DNA of 64,000 bases from Methanohalophilus levihalophilus (GTDB lineage Archaea; Halobacteriota; Methanosarcinia; Methanosarcinales; Methanosarcinaceae), in assembly GCF_017874375.1 (NCBI RefSeq), contig NZ_JAGGLK010000003.1, positions 310,001-374,000 of the forward strand, written 5' to 3'. This document shows positions 33,968-43,402 of this stretch, piece by piece. The stretch's first letter is position 1. Each line of letters begins with the position of its first letter. The position numbers and the translations under genes were made by a program. The notes under the pieces were generated by a model that saw only the letters and a list, made by a program, of their open reading frames with translations, was not told the DNA's origin and did not search any database.

Positions 33968-34387
33968 TTACCTTTGTTCAAGGAAAAGAACAAGCTCTTC
34001 CACATTTATACAAATTCCCACGGCACATTCTTCGATCATCAGGTTAACAATTCCTTCGATACCGAGGGTACGAAAATCCGTTCGTAGGCCGACAATGGGA
34101 ATACCTCTTGCCCATGCATATCCGATTTCCCATGCAGTTCCGGAATCAACGTCACTGCCTCCATCAAGGATAGCAACAACGAGGTCGGATTTGTCAATTC
34201 CTTCTACGTTTTTCTTAAAAAGAGTGGCATTATCCAGTTTTTCCCGACTCTTTGAATTGTCTGCGGAATCTTCCTGAGGGAGGAACACTTCATATCCTGC
34301 ATTCCTTAGCATTCCTGCGAGCTTCCTGTTGAATTCCCTTTCAGCTTCTGAGAACAGTGGACCTGCAAGATAGATTGTTCCTTTCAT
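33968..34387 (-). CDS. Nucleoside 2-deoxyribosyltransferase family protein
   Basis: 139 residues. It has the family opening IYLAGPLFSEAEREFN, the catalytic-loop region DLVVAILDGGSDVDSGTAWEIGYAWARG, and a C-terminal NVEEL. Members cleave or exchange N-glycosidic bonds of nucleosides or nucleotides. The substrate here is not known. It is transcribed alone, divergent from argC. Confidence 0.88.
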   Translation of the reverse strand: MKGTIYLAGPLFSEAEREFNRKLAGMLRNAGYEVFLPQEDSADNSKSREKLDNATLFKKNVEGIDKSDLVVAILDGGSDVDSGTAWEIGYAWARGIPIVGLRTDFRTLGIEGIVNLMIEECAVGICINVEELVLFLEQR

Positions 34388-34452
34388 GTGCTCTGACCTC
34401 GTTTAAGAATTAATAACAAGCTTAATTAGTAGTAGGGAAATACATAGGGTTT

Positions 34453-35472
34453 ATGAAAGATAAGGCTAATGTGGCGATAATCGGTGCTTCCGGCTATACC
34501 GGGGGAGAGCTGATGCGCCTTCTTCTCAATCATCCTGATATGAATGTTACCATGGCTACGTCCCGGCGGCTTGCGGGCGAGTCCGTATCCACAGTACACA
34601 AAAACCTTGATGGTCTGATGGATCTCAAATTCACTGATTTTGATGCATCCGCTGTAAAGGAACAATGTGATGCAGCATTTCTTGCAGTACCTCACGGAAC
34701 AGCAATGGATGTTGTTCCTGAATTAATTGACAGCGATCTTAAAATTGTAGACTTAAGTGCTGACTATCGCCTTCCTGCAGATGTTTTTGAGCAGGTTTAT
34801 GGAATTGCACACAAAGACCCAAGAGATGTGATATTCGGTCTTCCTGAGCTTCACCCTGAAGTGAAAAATGAGAAGTTTGTTGCAAATCCCGGTTGTTACC
34901 CCACAGGTGCGACTTTATCAGCAGCTCCCCTGGCTCATGAAGGTTTGCTTGATATGGCTATATTTGATTCCAAGTCAGGTGTAACCGGTGCAGGGATTAA
35001 TCCGACCCCTGTGTCACATTATCCCAACATGGCTGAGAACGTGCAGCCTTACAAACTGACTAATCACAGGCATCGGGCAGAGGTGAAGCAGGAATTAACC
35101 GCTCTAGGTGGTGAATTCGATTTGAGTTTCACTCCACATGTGGTTCCTGCAATAAGGGGTATCCTGACCACTGCACACCTGTTTACCCGCCAGTCTTTGT
35201 CTGCGGAAGATGTAAAAAACATATACGAAAAGTTCTATGAGAACAGTCCTTTTGTGCGGGTAATTGACGGAATCCCGTCACTGGGAAGTGTACGTGGTTC
35301 AAACTTCTGCCATATAGGTTTTGAAGTTGACGAACACAACAACCGTATCGTAGTTATTTCAGTAATTGACAATCTTGTGAAAGGTGCTTCAGGCCAGGCA
35401 ATCCAAAACATGAATTTGATGTGTGGCTTTGAAGAAACTGCCGGGATCTGGAATGCAGGTCTTGCTCCGTAA
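34453..35472 (+). CDS. argC: N-acetyl-gamma-glutamyl-phosphate reductase
   Basis: NADPH-dependent third step of arginine synthesis. The 339 residues contain the Rossmann opening VAIIGASGYTGGELMRLL and the catalytic cysteine in NPGCYPTGATL (near residue 147), and HRHRAEV later. It is first gene of an apparent argC-CBS-argJ operon. Confidence 0.96.
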   Translation: MKDKANVAIIGASGYTGGELMRLLLNHPDMNVTMATSRRLAGESVSTVHKNLDGLMDLKFTDFDASAVKEQCDAAFLAVPHGTAMDVVPELIDSDLKIVDLSADYRLPADVFEQVYGIAHKDPRDVIFGLPELHPEVKNEKFVANPGCYPTGATLSAAPLAHEGLLDMAIFDSKSGVTGAGINPTPVSHYPNMAENVQPYKLTNHRHRAEVKQELTALGGEFDLSFTPHVVPAIRGILTTAHLFTRQSLSAEDVKNIYEKFYENSPFVRVIDGIPSLGSVRGSNFCHIGFEVDEHNNRIVVISVIDNLVKGASGQAIQNMNLMCGFEETAGIWNAGLAP

Positions 35473-35488
35473 ATTAGAGGTGAGAAAC

Positions 35489-35953
35489 ATGGATGTTAAA
35501 GAGGTAATGATTTCTGATGTAATTTATTGTTCGCCGGATGATGAAGTGAGCAAGGTTGCCCGGATGCTCAAGGATAATAATATCAGCGGCATGCCGGTGG
35601 TAGACGGTGATAAGGTGGTTGGCATGATTTCGGAGTTTGATCTCCTGAAATTGCTGGAAATCCCGGAACACAGTGATCTCTGGTTGCCAAGTCCGTTTGA
35701 AATAATCGAAGTTCCGATACGTGAACTTATAAGCTGGGAAGAAACAAAGCGCATGCTATCTGATGTAGGTGCAATGCCAGTCAAGAAACTCATGGAAAAA
35801 GACGTGTATTCGGTTTCCCCGGGAAATTCCATTGAGGATGCTTCCACATTAATGGCCAAACACAAAATTACCCGTCTTCCAGTACTTGAAAATGGCGTAT
35901 TGGTAGGTATTGTTACACGTGGAGATATCATCCGCGGACTGGGAAATATCTAA
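35489..35953 (+). CDS. CBS-domain pair protein
   Basis: 154 residues from ATG 35489 (AGAGGTGAG upstream). Two CBS motifs are present: VKEVMISDVIYCSPDDEVSKVARMLKDNNISGMPVVD and VKKLMEKDVYSVSPGNSIEDASTLM...RLPVLENGVLVGIVTRGDII. CBS pairs bind adenosyl nucleotides. With no other domain it may act as an energy-sensing partner. It sits between argC and argJ with 16- and 13-base gaps. Confidence 0.9.
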   Translation: MDVKEVMISDVIYCSPDDEVSKVARMLKDNNISGMPVVDGDKVVGMISEFDLLKLLEIPEHSDLWLPSPFEIIEVPIRELISWEETKRMLSDVGAMPVKKLMEKDVYSVSPGNSIEDASTLMAKHKITRLPVLENGVLVGIVTRGDIIRGLGNI

Positions 35954-35966
35954 TCTAAGGTGGATA

Positions 35967-37148
35967 ATGAAAGTAATAGATGGTGGAATCTGTGCCGTAA
36001 AAGGTGTCCGTGCAACTGGCATAAAAGACGGCAAGATGGGTCTTGCAATTATCGCAGCAGAAGGGCCAGCAGCCGGTGTGTTCACCAGGAATCGGATTAT
36101 GGCAGCTCCCGTTCGGTTAACTCGCGATATCATATATGAAAAGGGTCAACTTTCCGCTACCATCGTTAATAGCGGCAATGCCAATGCATTCACTGGCAGT
36201 AAGGGGCAGGAGGACGCAATGGACATGGCCTCTCTTGCAGCCGATGTTCTTGGAGTGGATGAAGCCCACGTAGCAGTAGCTTCCACCGGTGTAATTGGCA
36301 GGAAAATGGATATGGACTGGATAAAGGGTCATGTTCAGGAAGTAGCTGACAATCTTACGGATAAGGCTGAAGGGTCTGCAGCAACAGCCCGCTCCATTAT
36401 GACCACCGATACATTCCCGAAGGAAATTGCCATTGAGCTGGATTCAGGAATACGTATCGGAGGTATTGCTAAGGGGGCAGGAATGATTGAACCCAACATG
36501 GGTACAATGCTTTCTTTCATTTACACTGATGCTGTTCTGGATATGAGGGAGCTTCGGGACGCTCTGAAACTTGCGAATTCCGTTAGTTTCAACATGGTTG
36601 TAGTGGATGGAGATACCAGTACGAATGACATGGTTCTCCTTACGGCAACAGGCAAATCTTCGATTGAGCCGAGGTATGAGGATTTCCAGGAAGGCCTTGA
36701 GTATGTCATGAAAGAACTGGCAAAAATGATTGCCCGTGATGGTGAAGGTGCTTCACACTTCATTGAGGCACATGTAAACGGTGCTACAACAGAAGATGAT
36801 GCAAGGCTTGCGGTAAAAAGTATCCTGCGTTCACCTCTGGTAAAAACCGCTATCTTTGGGCGGGATCCGAATTGGGGGCGTATTGTGGCGGCAGCCGGGT
36901 ATTCAGGTGCATCCATGGAAGAAAAATACATGTCCCTGTCATTTTCTGATGGGACTACCGAAGTGCCTCTTGTGGTTCAGGGTAGAGTGGTTGACGACGA
37001 AAATGTACTCAGCTCACTGGAAAAAATCATGGAATCCGAAGACATAATTATTTCAGTGGATCTCGGTATGGGATTCCATTCCGCAACTGCATGGGGTTGT
37101 GACTTTACATATGATTATATAAAGATAAATGCCGAATATACTACCTGA
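35967..37148 (+). CDS. argJ: Bifunctional ornithine acetyltransferase / N-acetylglutamate synthase
   Basis: Transfers acetyl from N-acetylornithine to glutamate in the cyclic arginine pathway. 393 residues from ATG 35967. The self-cleavage and nucleophile site reads EPNMGTMLSFI, with Thr as the new N-terminal nucleophile; most members have Ala where this one has Gly before Thr. KGAGMIEP and GRDPNWGRIVAAAGYSG are typical. It completes the argC-CBS-argJ group. Confidence 0.95.
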   Translation: MKVIDGGICAVKGVRATGIKDGKMGLAIIAAEGPAAGVFTRNRIMAAPVRLTRDIIYEKGQLSATIVNSGNANAFTGSKGQEDAMDMASLAADVLGVDEAHVAVASTGVIGRKMDMDWIKGHVQEVADNLTDKAEGSAATARSIMTTDTFPKEIAIELDSGIRIGGIAKGAGMIEPNMGTMLSFIYTDAVLDMRELRDALKLANSVSFNMVVVDGDTSTNDMVLLTATGKSSIEPRYEDFQEGLEYVMKELAKMIARDGEGASHFIEAHVNGATTEDDARLAVKSILRSPLVKTAIFGRDPNWGRIVAAAGYSGASMEEKYMSLSFSDGTTEVPLVVQGRVVDDENVLSSLEKIMESEDIIISVDLGMGFHSATAWGCDFTYDYIKINAEYTT

Positions 37149-37171
37149 GAGTTTAGGGGTTTTGGTATTTA

Positions 37172-38629
37172 ATGGACGCAGATGAGTGGGAAGAGCGATA
37201 CGCAAAGGCTTATGAATCCATAAGTTCCAGTATTTCCAATGTAAGGGGTGTTTTTGTTGCCTATAATAGTAATATAGATGCCATCAAACACATCCACAGC
37301 GGCGATATTGAACGGCTGCTAAAGAATCTGGATATTGAAAAAGTACAGGAGAAGATCTATTCCTATCCTCGTCAGATAGACACCCCCTATGATTTTCTGG
37401 CACGCCTTTTAATTGCAATGAGAGATGGCAAGGCAGCCGAGGTTCCGACATATTCCACTGATATACATGAGTGGTTAACCGACAACTTTGTTTTTGATAG
37501 TGCACGAATGGGCGGACAGGCAGGGATAATTTCCAATCTGCTTGCAAGCATGGATATGAAACGGGTCATAGCCTATATTCCCTGGCTTTCAAGGGAGCAG
37601 GCAAATTATTTTGTTGAATCTGATAATCTGGTCCATCCGATTGTAAGGGATGGAAAACTTGAATTGCTGCACCCTACAAAGGCCTACAATCCAGAATACA
37701 AATCCAAGGTTAACTGGATTATTGAGTTCCCCAAAGATCTCAAGGTAAATTTTGGCGAAGAACAGTTCATAGTTCCAAGAAATAACCGGTTGATAATTTC
37801 ATCCCGGCCACCGTGGATTCGCATTGATATTAGTGATGAAGTTTACTCTCATCTGACGGATTTCTGCGGGCATGTGGATGGTGCTATTCTTTCCGGCTAC
37901 CAGATGATAAAAGAAGATTATGAAGACGGAACTACGTACAAGGACCATGTTAAGAACTCTGTTGACTTAATTGAAAGCCTGAAAGCATGTAATCCTGATG
38001 TAAGAATACACGTGGAATTTACGTCCATACAGAATAAGACAATCCGTTCTGCAATTCTTAATGATATTGTGAAAAGTCATGTCCACTCTCTTGGACTTGA
38101 CACTGTGGAAGTTGCCAATGCTCTTAATGTGCTGGGGCATGAAGAACTTGCATATTCAGTAATAAGTAAAGGTGAGAATGCAATTATTTCTCTCTATGAA
38201 GGCGCTGTCAGGCTTTTGCATGGTCTTAAGCTTGAGAGGATACACATTCATTCTCTTGGATACTACATATGTGTGGCTTCAACTGACTGTCCGGTTACTC
38301 CGGAAGATCACCTTGAATGTCTTCTTTTCTCGTCCTGTGCTGCAGCTTCAAGGGCTATAATGGGCGACATCAAACATTTCGATGATATTGAGTTTGGACT
38401 TGATGTCCGGATTTCACAAAAAGGGATGGATGAAATCGAAAAGCTGGGTACGTATCTGGTAAGGCAGGGTGTATGCAGTATGGATGAGTTCCGGGATGGC
38501 TGTATTCGTACACCTCATCACGATGTGCTTGTGAATCCCACAAAAGTAGTTGAAGACCCGGTAGGTACAGTTGGTATTGGTGATGCAATTTCGGCAAGTG
38601 CATTTGTTGCAATGCTCTCAAAAATGTAA
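37172..38629 (+). CDS. ADP-dependent phosphofructokinase/glucokinase family, copy 1
   Basis: Sugar kinase of the ribokinase fold that uses ADP as phosphate donor in the modified archaeal glycolysis. The 485 residues include AYNSNIDAIKHI near the start, the family signature ARMGGQAGIISNLLA and the C-terminal catalytic GIGDAISAS (Asp as base). Length fits ADP-dependent phosphofructokinase. Whether it acts on fructose-6-phosphate, glucose or both cannot be told. A paralogue follows 14 bases downstream. Confidence 0.9.
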   Translation: MDADEWEERYAKAYESISSSISNVRGVFVAYNSNIDAIKHIHSGDIERLLKNLDIEKVQEKIYSYPRQIDTPYDFLARLLIAMRDGKAAEVPTYSTDIHEWLTDNFVFDSARMGGQAGIISNLLASMDMKRVIAYIPWLSREQANYFVESDNLVHPIVRDGKLELLHPTKAYNPEYKSKVNWIIEFPKDLKVNFGEEQFIVPRNNRLIISSRPPWIRIDISDEVYSHLTDFCGHVDGAILSGYQMIKEDYEDGTTYKDHVKNSVDLIESLKACNPDVRIHVEFTSIQNKTIRSAILNDIVKSHVHSLGLDTVEVANALNVLGHEELAYSVISKGENAIISLYEGAVRLLHGLKLERIHIHSLGYYICVASTDCPVTPEDHLECLLFSSCAAASRAIMGDIKHFDDIEFGLDVRISQKGMDEIEKLGTYLVRQGVCSMDEFRDGCIRTPHHDVLVNPTKVVEDPVGTVGIGDAISASAFVAMLSKM

Positions 38630-38643
38630 TCCGGGTGTAGATC

Positions 38644-39969
38644 ATGAAAGTCCTCTGTGGTTATAATGCCAACATTGATGCGGTCTATCCAATCTCTGGA
38701 GCAGAGGTGGAGATTCTGCTGGCATCGGCTGATACTAAATTGGTAGAGGAAAAAATCCAGAATCCTCCCGGGGTAATCCACGAACTCGAAGATCTGCTTG
38801 CAGGGCTTATATTTTACATGAAATCCGGTCATGGCGGCGAGTGGTTTGTTCATTCTCCTGAAGTTCTGAATCTATTGAGGGAGCGTTTTCTTCCGGATTC
38901 CCATATACGTATGGGTGGGAATATGGCAATCATGTCAAATGTGTTTGCTGCTTTGGGTGTGGATCATATTGTTCCTAATATTGTCATCCTGCCGGAAAGT
39001 CAAAAAAATCTCTTTGCAAAGCATTCGATTCTTTTCCCTGAAAATGGCGATTATCAGTCTAATCCGGAAAATGAGCCGATTCATTTTGTATTTGATTTCA
39101 AAAAGGGGGATAGTTTTTCCTTTAACGGAAAACGCATCGAAGTCCCAAGAGAAAACAGGTTCATCGCAACATTTGATGATGTGAACGCAGAGCTGGAAAT
39201 CTCTCCCTTTTTCCATGAATACTCAGATGAACATATCATGGAAATGAATGGTGCTATAGTCTCGGGATTTCACATGTTGCAGCCTTTCTATGAAGATGGA
39301 ACTTCCTTTTCTGATAAATTGAAACCAGCTCTTTTACAAATTACAGGATGGAAAGAAAAGAACAGTTCCATGCCAATTCATGCGGAACTTGGCCACTTTG
39401 CATCTGTTGATATTGAGGTTGAAGTATTTACTCATCTTGCCCGCATTGTCGACAGCATCGGAATGAACGAAGACGAACTCGCAGATCTTGTAGCAACGAT
39501 TGATTCCCCGGTTCCCGGTGTCCGGGAAATGAACATGAAAGCCCTTCTGGAAGCTGCATGCAGGTGCATGGATGTTTCCGAAAAACTTCCAACATTGATT
39601 ATTCATACACGAGATCTTGTTTTTTCCGTATCAAGGGATGAGAAGCAGGTATTCTCATGTATTGAATCACTCGATTTCGGGATAAAAACGGCTGCTGCAT
39701 TTGCCTCTTCCGGAAAGCTTGAATCGCGAGAGTTTGTGGAAAAAGCTTCTGCATCTCTGGAACGGAGTGAGTATGGGGTTAAGGAAATACGCGAGATTAC
39801 CACTCTTATTGGTGGCGTAAAGGAGTCTGCAGGCATCCGTGGTACCTATGATGCTTATGAAGTCTGTGCAATTCCAACATTGATAGCTGAAAAACCGGTA
39901 GTTACGGTTGGACTTGGGGATACTTTTTCTGCGGCTTCGTTTTTGCGTTTTCTGGAATTGAACAACTAA
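38644..39969 (+). CDS. ADP-dependent sugar kinase family, copy 2
   Basis: 441 residues, shorter than copy 1 but with the same landmarks: CGYNANIDAVYPI, IRMGGNMAIMSNVFAALGV and GLGDTFSAAS as the catalytic loop. It is co-transcribed with copy 1. Similarity between the two is clear but not close, so they probably differ in substrate. This is inference. Confidence 0.88.
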   Translation: MKVLCGYNANIDAVYPISGAEVEILLASADTKLVEEKIQNPPGVIHELEDLLAGLIFYMKSGHGGEWFVHSPEVLNLLRERFLPDSHIRMGGNMAIMSNVFAALGVDHIVPNIVILPESQKNLFAKHSILFPENGDYQSNPENEPIHFVFDFKKGDSFSFNGKRIEVPRENRFIATFDDVNAELEISPFFHEYSDEHIMEMNGAIVSGFHMLQPFYEDGTSFSDKLKPALLQITGWKEKNSSMPIHAELGHFASVDIEVEVFTHLARIVDSIGMNEDELADLVATIDSPVPGVREMNMKALLEAACRCMDVSEKLPTLIIHTRDLVFSVSRDEKQVFSCIESLDFGIKTAAAFASSGKLESREFVEKASASLERSEYGVKEIREITTLIGGVKESAGIRGTYDAYEVCAIPTLIAEKPVVTVGLGDTFSAASFLRFLELNN

Positions 39970-40060
39970 AACCTAAAAACATTTCGTGTAAGAAGGCTTC
40001 GCGGGGATAGGTATTTATACGGCAAACCCAGTTAATCAGGTAAAGTTGTGGTGAATCAAG

Positions 40061-40780
40061 ATGATTGGAGTTTCTTCGTTTGCGTATCATGATCTGCCTC
40101 TTTCGGAAGCGTTGTCCAGAATAGAAAACATTGCTCCGTGTGCAGAAATCTTTTCTGAAGGACAACATGACCTCTTAAATGAAAACGAGGTGGCTTTCTC
40201 CTATGATCTGGAATACACTGTTCATGCACCGACTTCCGATTTGAATCTGGCCAGTATAAGGGAACCAATCAGGAAAGCATCAATTGAGATTCTTACTGAA
40301 ATGGCGGAAATCTGCGTAAAACTGGATAGCAAAATAATGGTTGTTCATCCCGGATATGTTGCATTTCCACATGACAGGGAGCTTGCTCTCAAAGCATTCA
40401 GCAAATCTGTTTCTCTACTGGAGCAGATTTATTCGGAGACAGGTGTGAAGATTTGTGTGGAAAACATGCCGATGTGGGAGTGTTTTTTATTTCGGGAACC
40501 CGGGCTTGATATTGGAAACAATTTCTTTACTCTTGATGTTGGCCATGCAAATACAATGGGCAATCTCTCAGATTTCCTTGAAATGGAGATATCCCATTTC
40601 CACCTTCATGATAACAACGGTGAAGGGGACGATCATCATCCAATTGGGGCAGGAGAGATAGATTATGCTTCCCTGCAATCCCTGTTGCTCAAAAATAGCT
40701 CTATCAAGATTGTTGAGAACAGATGTGAAGCAGATGTGATGGAGAGCATCCGAGTCCTCCAGCAAATGGGTATTAACTAA
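40061..40780 (+). CDS. Sugar phosphate isomerase/epimerase-like TIM barrel
   Basis: 239 residues of the xylose isomerase-like/AP endonuclease 2 superfamily. Metal-binding positions are suggested by VVHPG, the VENMP glutamate, LDVGHAN, FHLHDNNGEGDDHHPIGAGEIDY and a final VENRCE. The exact reaction is unknown. It is encoded after the ADP-dependent kinases, separated by about 90 bases. Confidence 0.85.
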   Translation: MIGVSSFAYHDLPLSEALSRIENIAPCAEIFSEGQHDLLNENEVAFSYDLEYTVHAPTSDLNLASIREPIRKASIEILTEMAEICVKLDSKIMVVHPGYVAFPHDRELALKAFSKSVSLLEQIYSETGVKICVENMPMWECFLFREPGLDIGNNFFTLDVGHANTMGNLSDFLEMEISHFHLHDNNGEGDDHHPIGAGEIDYASLQSLLLKNSSIKIVENRCEADVMESIRVLQQMGIN

Positions 40781-40824
40781 AAACCGGATGCAAATCTGAA
40801 AATCAATACTTTTATGTGAGATAC

Positions 40825-41340
40825 ATGGAACAATCATTTAACAGTGTTTTTACTGCTTTGGGAAGCGATACACGCCTAAAAATGCTGAAACTTCTGGCCG
40901 AAAAAGAAATGCACATATCGGAACTTGCAAGGGTTCTGGAGATCTCTGTTCCTGTCGCAGCTAAACACGTTAAGGTTCTTGAAAAAGCTGAACTGGTTGA
41001 AAGGAAGATATTTGGGAAATCCCATGTTCTTTCCCCAAACAAATCCAGAATTTTAACGGCTGTAGACTGTTTTGCTCCGACTAAAAAAATTGAAGTGGAA
41101 AAAGGTGCGACTCTCCTTGATGCTTTGACAAACGTGGCTTCGGTGGAAGTAAAACAGAAAGGTGAACGGGAGATGATTGTTTCCACGGATGGGGACGAGG
41201 GTTTCTATCTCTACGAGATTAACGGTCAGCTTGGAAATACGGCTGTCAGGAAATATAAACTTGAAGACGATATTACTGTAGAGTGGAAAAAGCTGGAACC
41301 GATAACTAAAATTAAGCTAGATATCCACGTTAAAAAGTGA
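40825..41340 (+). CDS. ArsR-type regulator fused to a DUF4430-like domain
   Basis: 171 residues from ATG 40825. Residues 1-75 are an ArsR winged helix (LGSDTRLKMLKLLAEKEMHISELARVLEISVPVAAKHVKVLEKAELVERK). The rest (FYLYEINGQLGN...) resembles the DUF4430/transcobalamin C-terminal-like fold seen in secreted proteins, here inside the cell. It may sense a small ligand. Target unknown. Confidence 0.75.
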   Translation: MEQSFNSVFTALGSDTRLKMLKLLAEKEMHISELARVLEISVPVAAKHVKVLEKAELVERKIFGKSHVLSPNKSRILTAVDCFAPTKKIEVEKGATLLDALTNVASVEVKQKGEREMIVSTDGDEGFYLYEINGQLGNTAVRKYKLEDDITVEWKKLEPITKIKLDIHVKK

Positions 41341-41411
41341 ATTATTCACGATTGAATACTTTCAGGGTGCTTACTTTTTGGTTATATGTGGAGCATGCTT
41401 ACAGGTAAGTG

Positions 41412-42548
41412 ATGAATGAACAGCCCTCCGGACATCATTTTACTCTTACGGAAAGAATGCAATTTCTTTCCTCCGGGACCAAATACGATAGTTGCAACCA
41501 GAGTGCTGTCTGTCATGCTTTTGGTCCCGATGGCAGGTGTATCCAGCTCTACAAAACATTGCTCACAAATTACTGTTCCGGGGAATGCACTTATTGTCCT
41601 AATCGTTGTGAGAGGGATGTAACGCGGGTGTCTCTTTCGCCGGAGGAAATAACCAAAATCACCTGGTCCCTTTACAGGAAGAATGCTATTGAAGGGCTAT
41701 TCCTTTCTTCCGGTGTGATAGGAGAACCCGAACTCACTTCCCAAAAACAGCTTGAAGTCGCTACTCTCATGAGGCAACAGGGCTTCAATGGCTATATACA
41801 TCTGAGATTAATGCCCGGAACTCCGAAATATTTGCTTGAACAGATAGCTGAAGTTGCCAACAAGTTCGGAGTAAATGCCGAAACCACAAACAAATCCAAC
41901 TATTCGGAAATTTGTCCAAATTTCGATTACCAGAATGATGTCTTGCAGAGGCTAAACTGGACAGACAAAATCATCCAGAAGAAGCGCAGGGAATTCCGGG
42001 GAACCAATAGGATAGTGGGTGCTAATGACACGCAGTTTGTTGTTGGCGCTGTAAATGAACCTGATTCTGAAATTGTGAATACAGTAAGTGATTTCATGGA
42101 AAACTATTCTCTTCGCCGCCCTTATTTCATGAGCTTTGATCCGGTTCCCGACACACCACTTTTTGGGAACACCCCTTCTCCACAATGGAGGGAGCAACGA
42201 CTCTATCAGGTTTCTTTCCTCCTGAAGGAGTATGGGATAAAAGCGGATGACTTCGACATGGTCTATGATGAAAATGGTTTTCTTTCCAATTCAGATCCAA
42301 AACTTGAACTTGCAAAGGCAAATCGGGACATGTTTCCCGTTGATGTAAACTCAGCATCATTTTCCGATCTCATCCGGGTTCCAGGTATCGGTCCCATAAG
42401 CGCGGATCGGATTCTTCATTCAAGACCATTGTTTGAAGAAAAGGAACTCACAAGAATGGGAGTTGTTGTGGGAAGAGCCCGGCCGTTTATCAGGATCCAT
42501 GGCAAGTCACAGGCTTCCCTTAGTGACTTTTTGGGGGCATGCAGTTGA
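41412..42548 (+). CDS. Putative DNA modification/repair radical SAM protein with HhH domain
   Basis: 378 residues from ATG 41412; GTG just before it is also in frame. The radical SAM motif is CSGECTYC (residues near 56-63), and a further cysteine follows in CPNRC. A C-terminal helix-hairpin-helix is present (VNSASFSDLIRVPGIGPISADRIL). This matches the protein family (TIGR03916) usually paired with a 'DNA metabolism' partner (TIGR03915), sometimes linked to a uracil-DNA glycosylase domain. The partner gene overlaps its end by 10 bases. Confidence 0.88.
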   Translation: MNEQPSGHHFTLTERMQFLSSGTKYDSCNQSAVCHAFGPDGRCIQLYKTLLTNYCSGECTYCPNRCERDVTRVSLSPEEITKITWSLYRKNAIEGLFLSSGVIGEPELTSQKQLEVATLMRQQGFNGYIHLRLMPGTPKYLLEQIAEVANKFGVNAETTNKSNYSEICPNFDYQNDVLQRLNWTDKIIQKKRREFRGTNRIVGANDTQFVVGAVNEPDSEIVNTVSDFMENYSLRRPYFMSFDPVPDTPLFGNTPSPQWREQRLYQVSFLLKEYGIKADDFDMVYDENGFLSNSDPKLELAKANRDMFPVDVNSASFSDLIRVPGIGPISADRILHSRPLFEEKELTRMGVVVGRARPFIRIHGKSQASLSDFLGACS

Positions 42549-43396
42549 TAATAACTTTTTTCCCGATTGTGGGTAGTGCCTTGCGGGCTTCGTTATATCT
42601 TCTGGAGCATCCGGATGCTGAGCTTGTTTGTGGGTGGAATTCGGAAGAAATTGAGAGCAAACTCCGTTTCATAAAAAAAGACGGAACTGAAAACATATTG
42701 CATGCAGAAGACGTGTGCTATGATGAAATGCCAAAACTTATGAAAAAGCTTTTTAGCAGCAAATGGCACAAATTTTCGAAAGCCGATTCATCACCGGTGA
42801 AGTACATTGATCGCGTACTCAGGCATTCTTCGGCCGATCCGGCTGAATTTGTTCGTTTTCTGGCAGGGTGCAATGGTAATATTGACATTCTTTACAATAA
42901 GCAATCCCGTATAGGTAAGAAATACTACAATTACATGAGGGAAGTGACAAAAAGCTATCATTCACTTTGCATGTTCGGAAGAACCGAAGTCTTTGAGAAT
43001 CTGCTTCTGACTGAAATTAATCCCCAACATGCCATTAGTGATCTCTTTTGTAAGTGGCTCGGGAGACGAAATCCGGATTATCCGGTAGCAGTAATCCAGA
43101 ATGATACAGCATACATTGCAAATGGCGAATACCTTGGTTACAGGCACTTTGATGTTCTCCCGGTATCTGAAATTGAACATCTGTGCTCATCAAAACGTGA
43201 TGAAGAACTTGAAGATTTGTGGGACATGTACTATTGCACACAGATGATTGAAAACCGGAGAAATCACAAACTTGCAAAGAAGATGCAACCTTCTTACACT
43301 TCAGGTATAAGCAGGATGGCTGCAAAGGACAGGTATCGTGTAGAGAGAGGAATCAACAAAACCACTCTTGCTGATTTCACAGGCAATTCGGGGTGA
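42539..43396 (+). CDS. Probable DNA metabolism protein (partner of the radical SAM protein)
   Basis: 285 residues, ATG inside the end of the radical SAM gene. Segments such as YNYMREVTKSYHSLCMFGRTEVFENLLLTEINPQHAISDLFCKWLGRRNPDYPVAVIQND match the TIGR03915 family that accompanies the radical SAM/HhH protein. The biochemical role is not established. The overlap suggests translational coupling and a shared complex. Confidence 0.85.
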   Translation: MQLIITFFPIVGSALRASLYLLEHPDAELVCGWNSEEIESKLRFIKKDGTENILHAEDVCYDEMPKLMKKLFSSKWHKFSKADSSPVKYIDRVLRHSSADPAEFVRFLAGCNGNIDILYNKQSRIGKKYYNYMREVTKSYHSLCMFGRTEVFENLLLTEINPQHAISDLFCKWLGRRNPDYPVAVIQNDTAYIANGEYLGYRHFDVLPVSEIEHLCSSKRDEELEDLWDMYYCTQMIENRRNHKLAKKMQPSYTSGISRMAAKDRYRVERGINKTTLADFTGNSG

Positions 43397-43402
43397 GAAT
43401 TA

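Noticed and set aside
41412-42548. Radical SAM protein considered as the pyrrolysine biosynthesis enzyme PylB
   Set aside because: The helix-hairpin-helix C-terminus and the overlapping TIGR03915-type partner identify the DNA-modification family. PylB is not expected to have an HhH domain, and no pylS, pylC, pylD or pylT is next to it.
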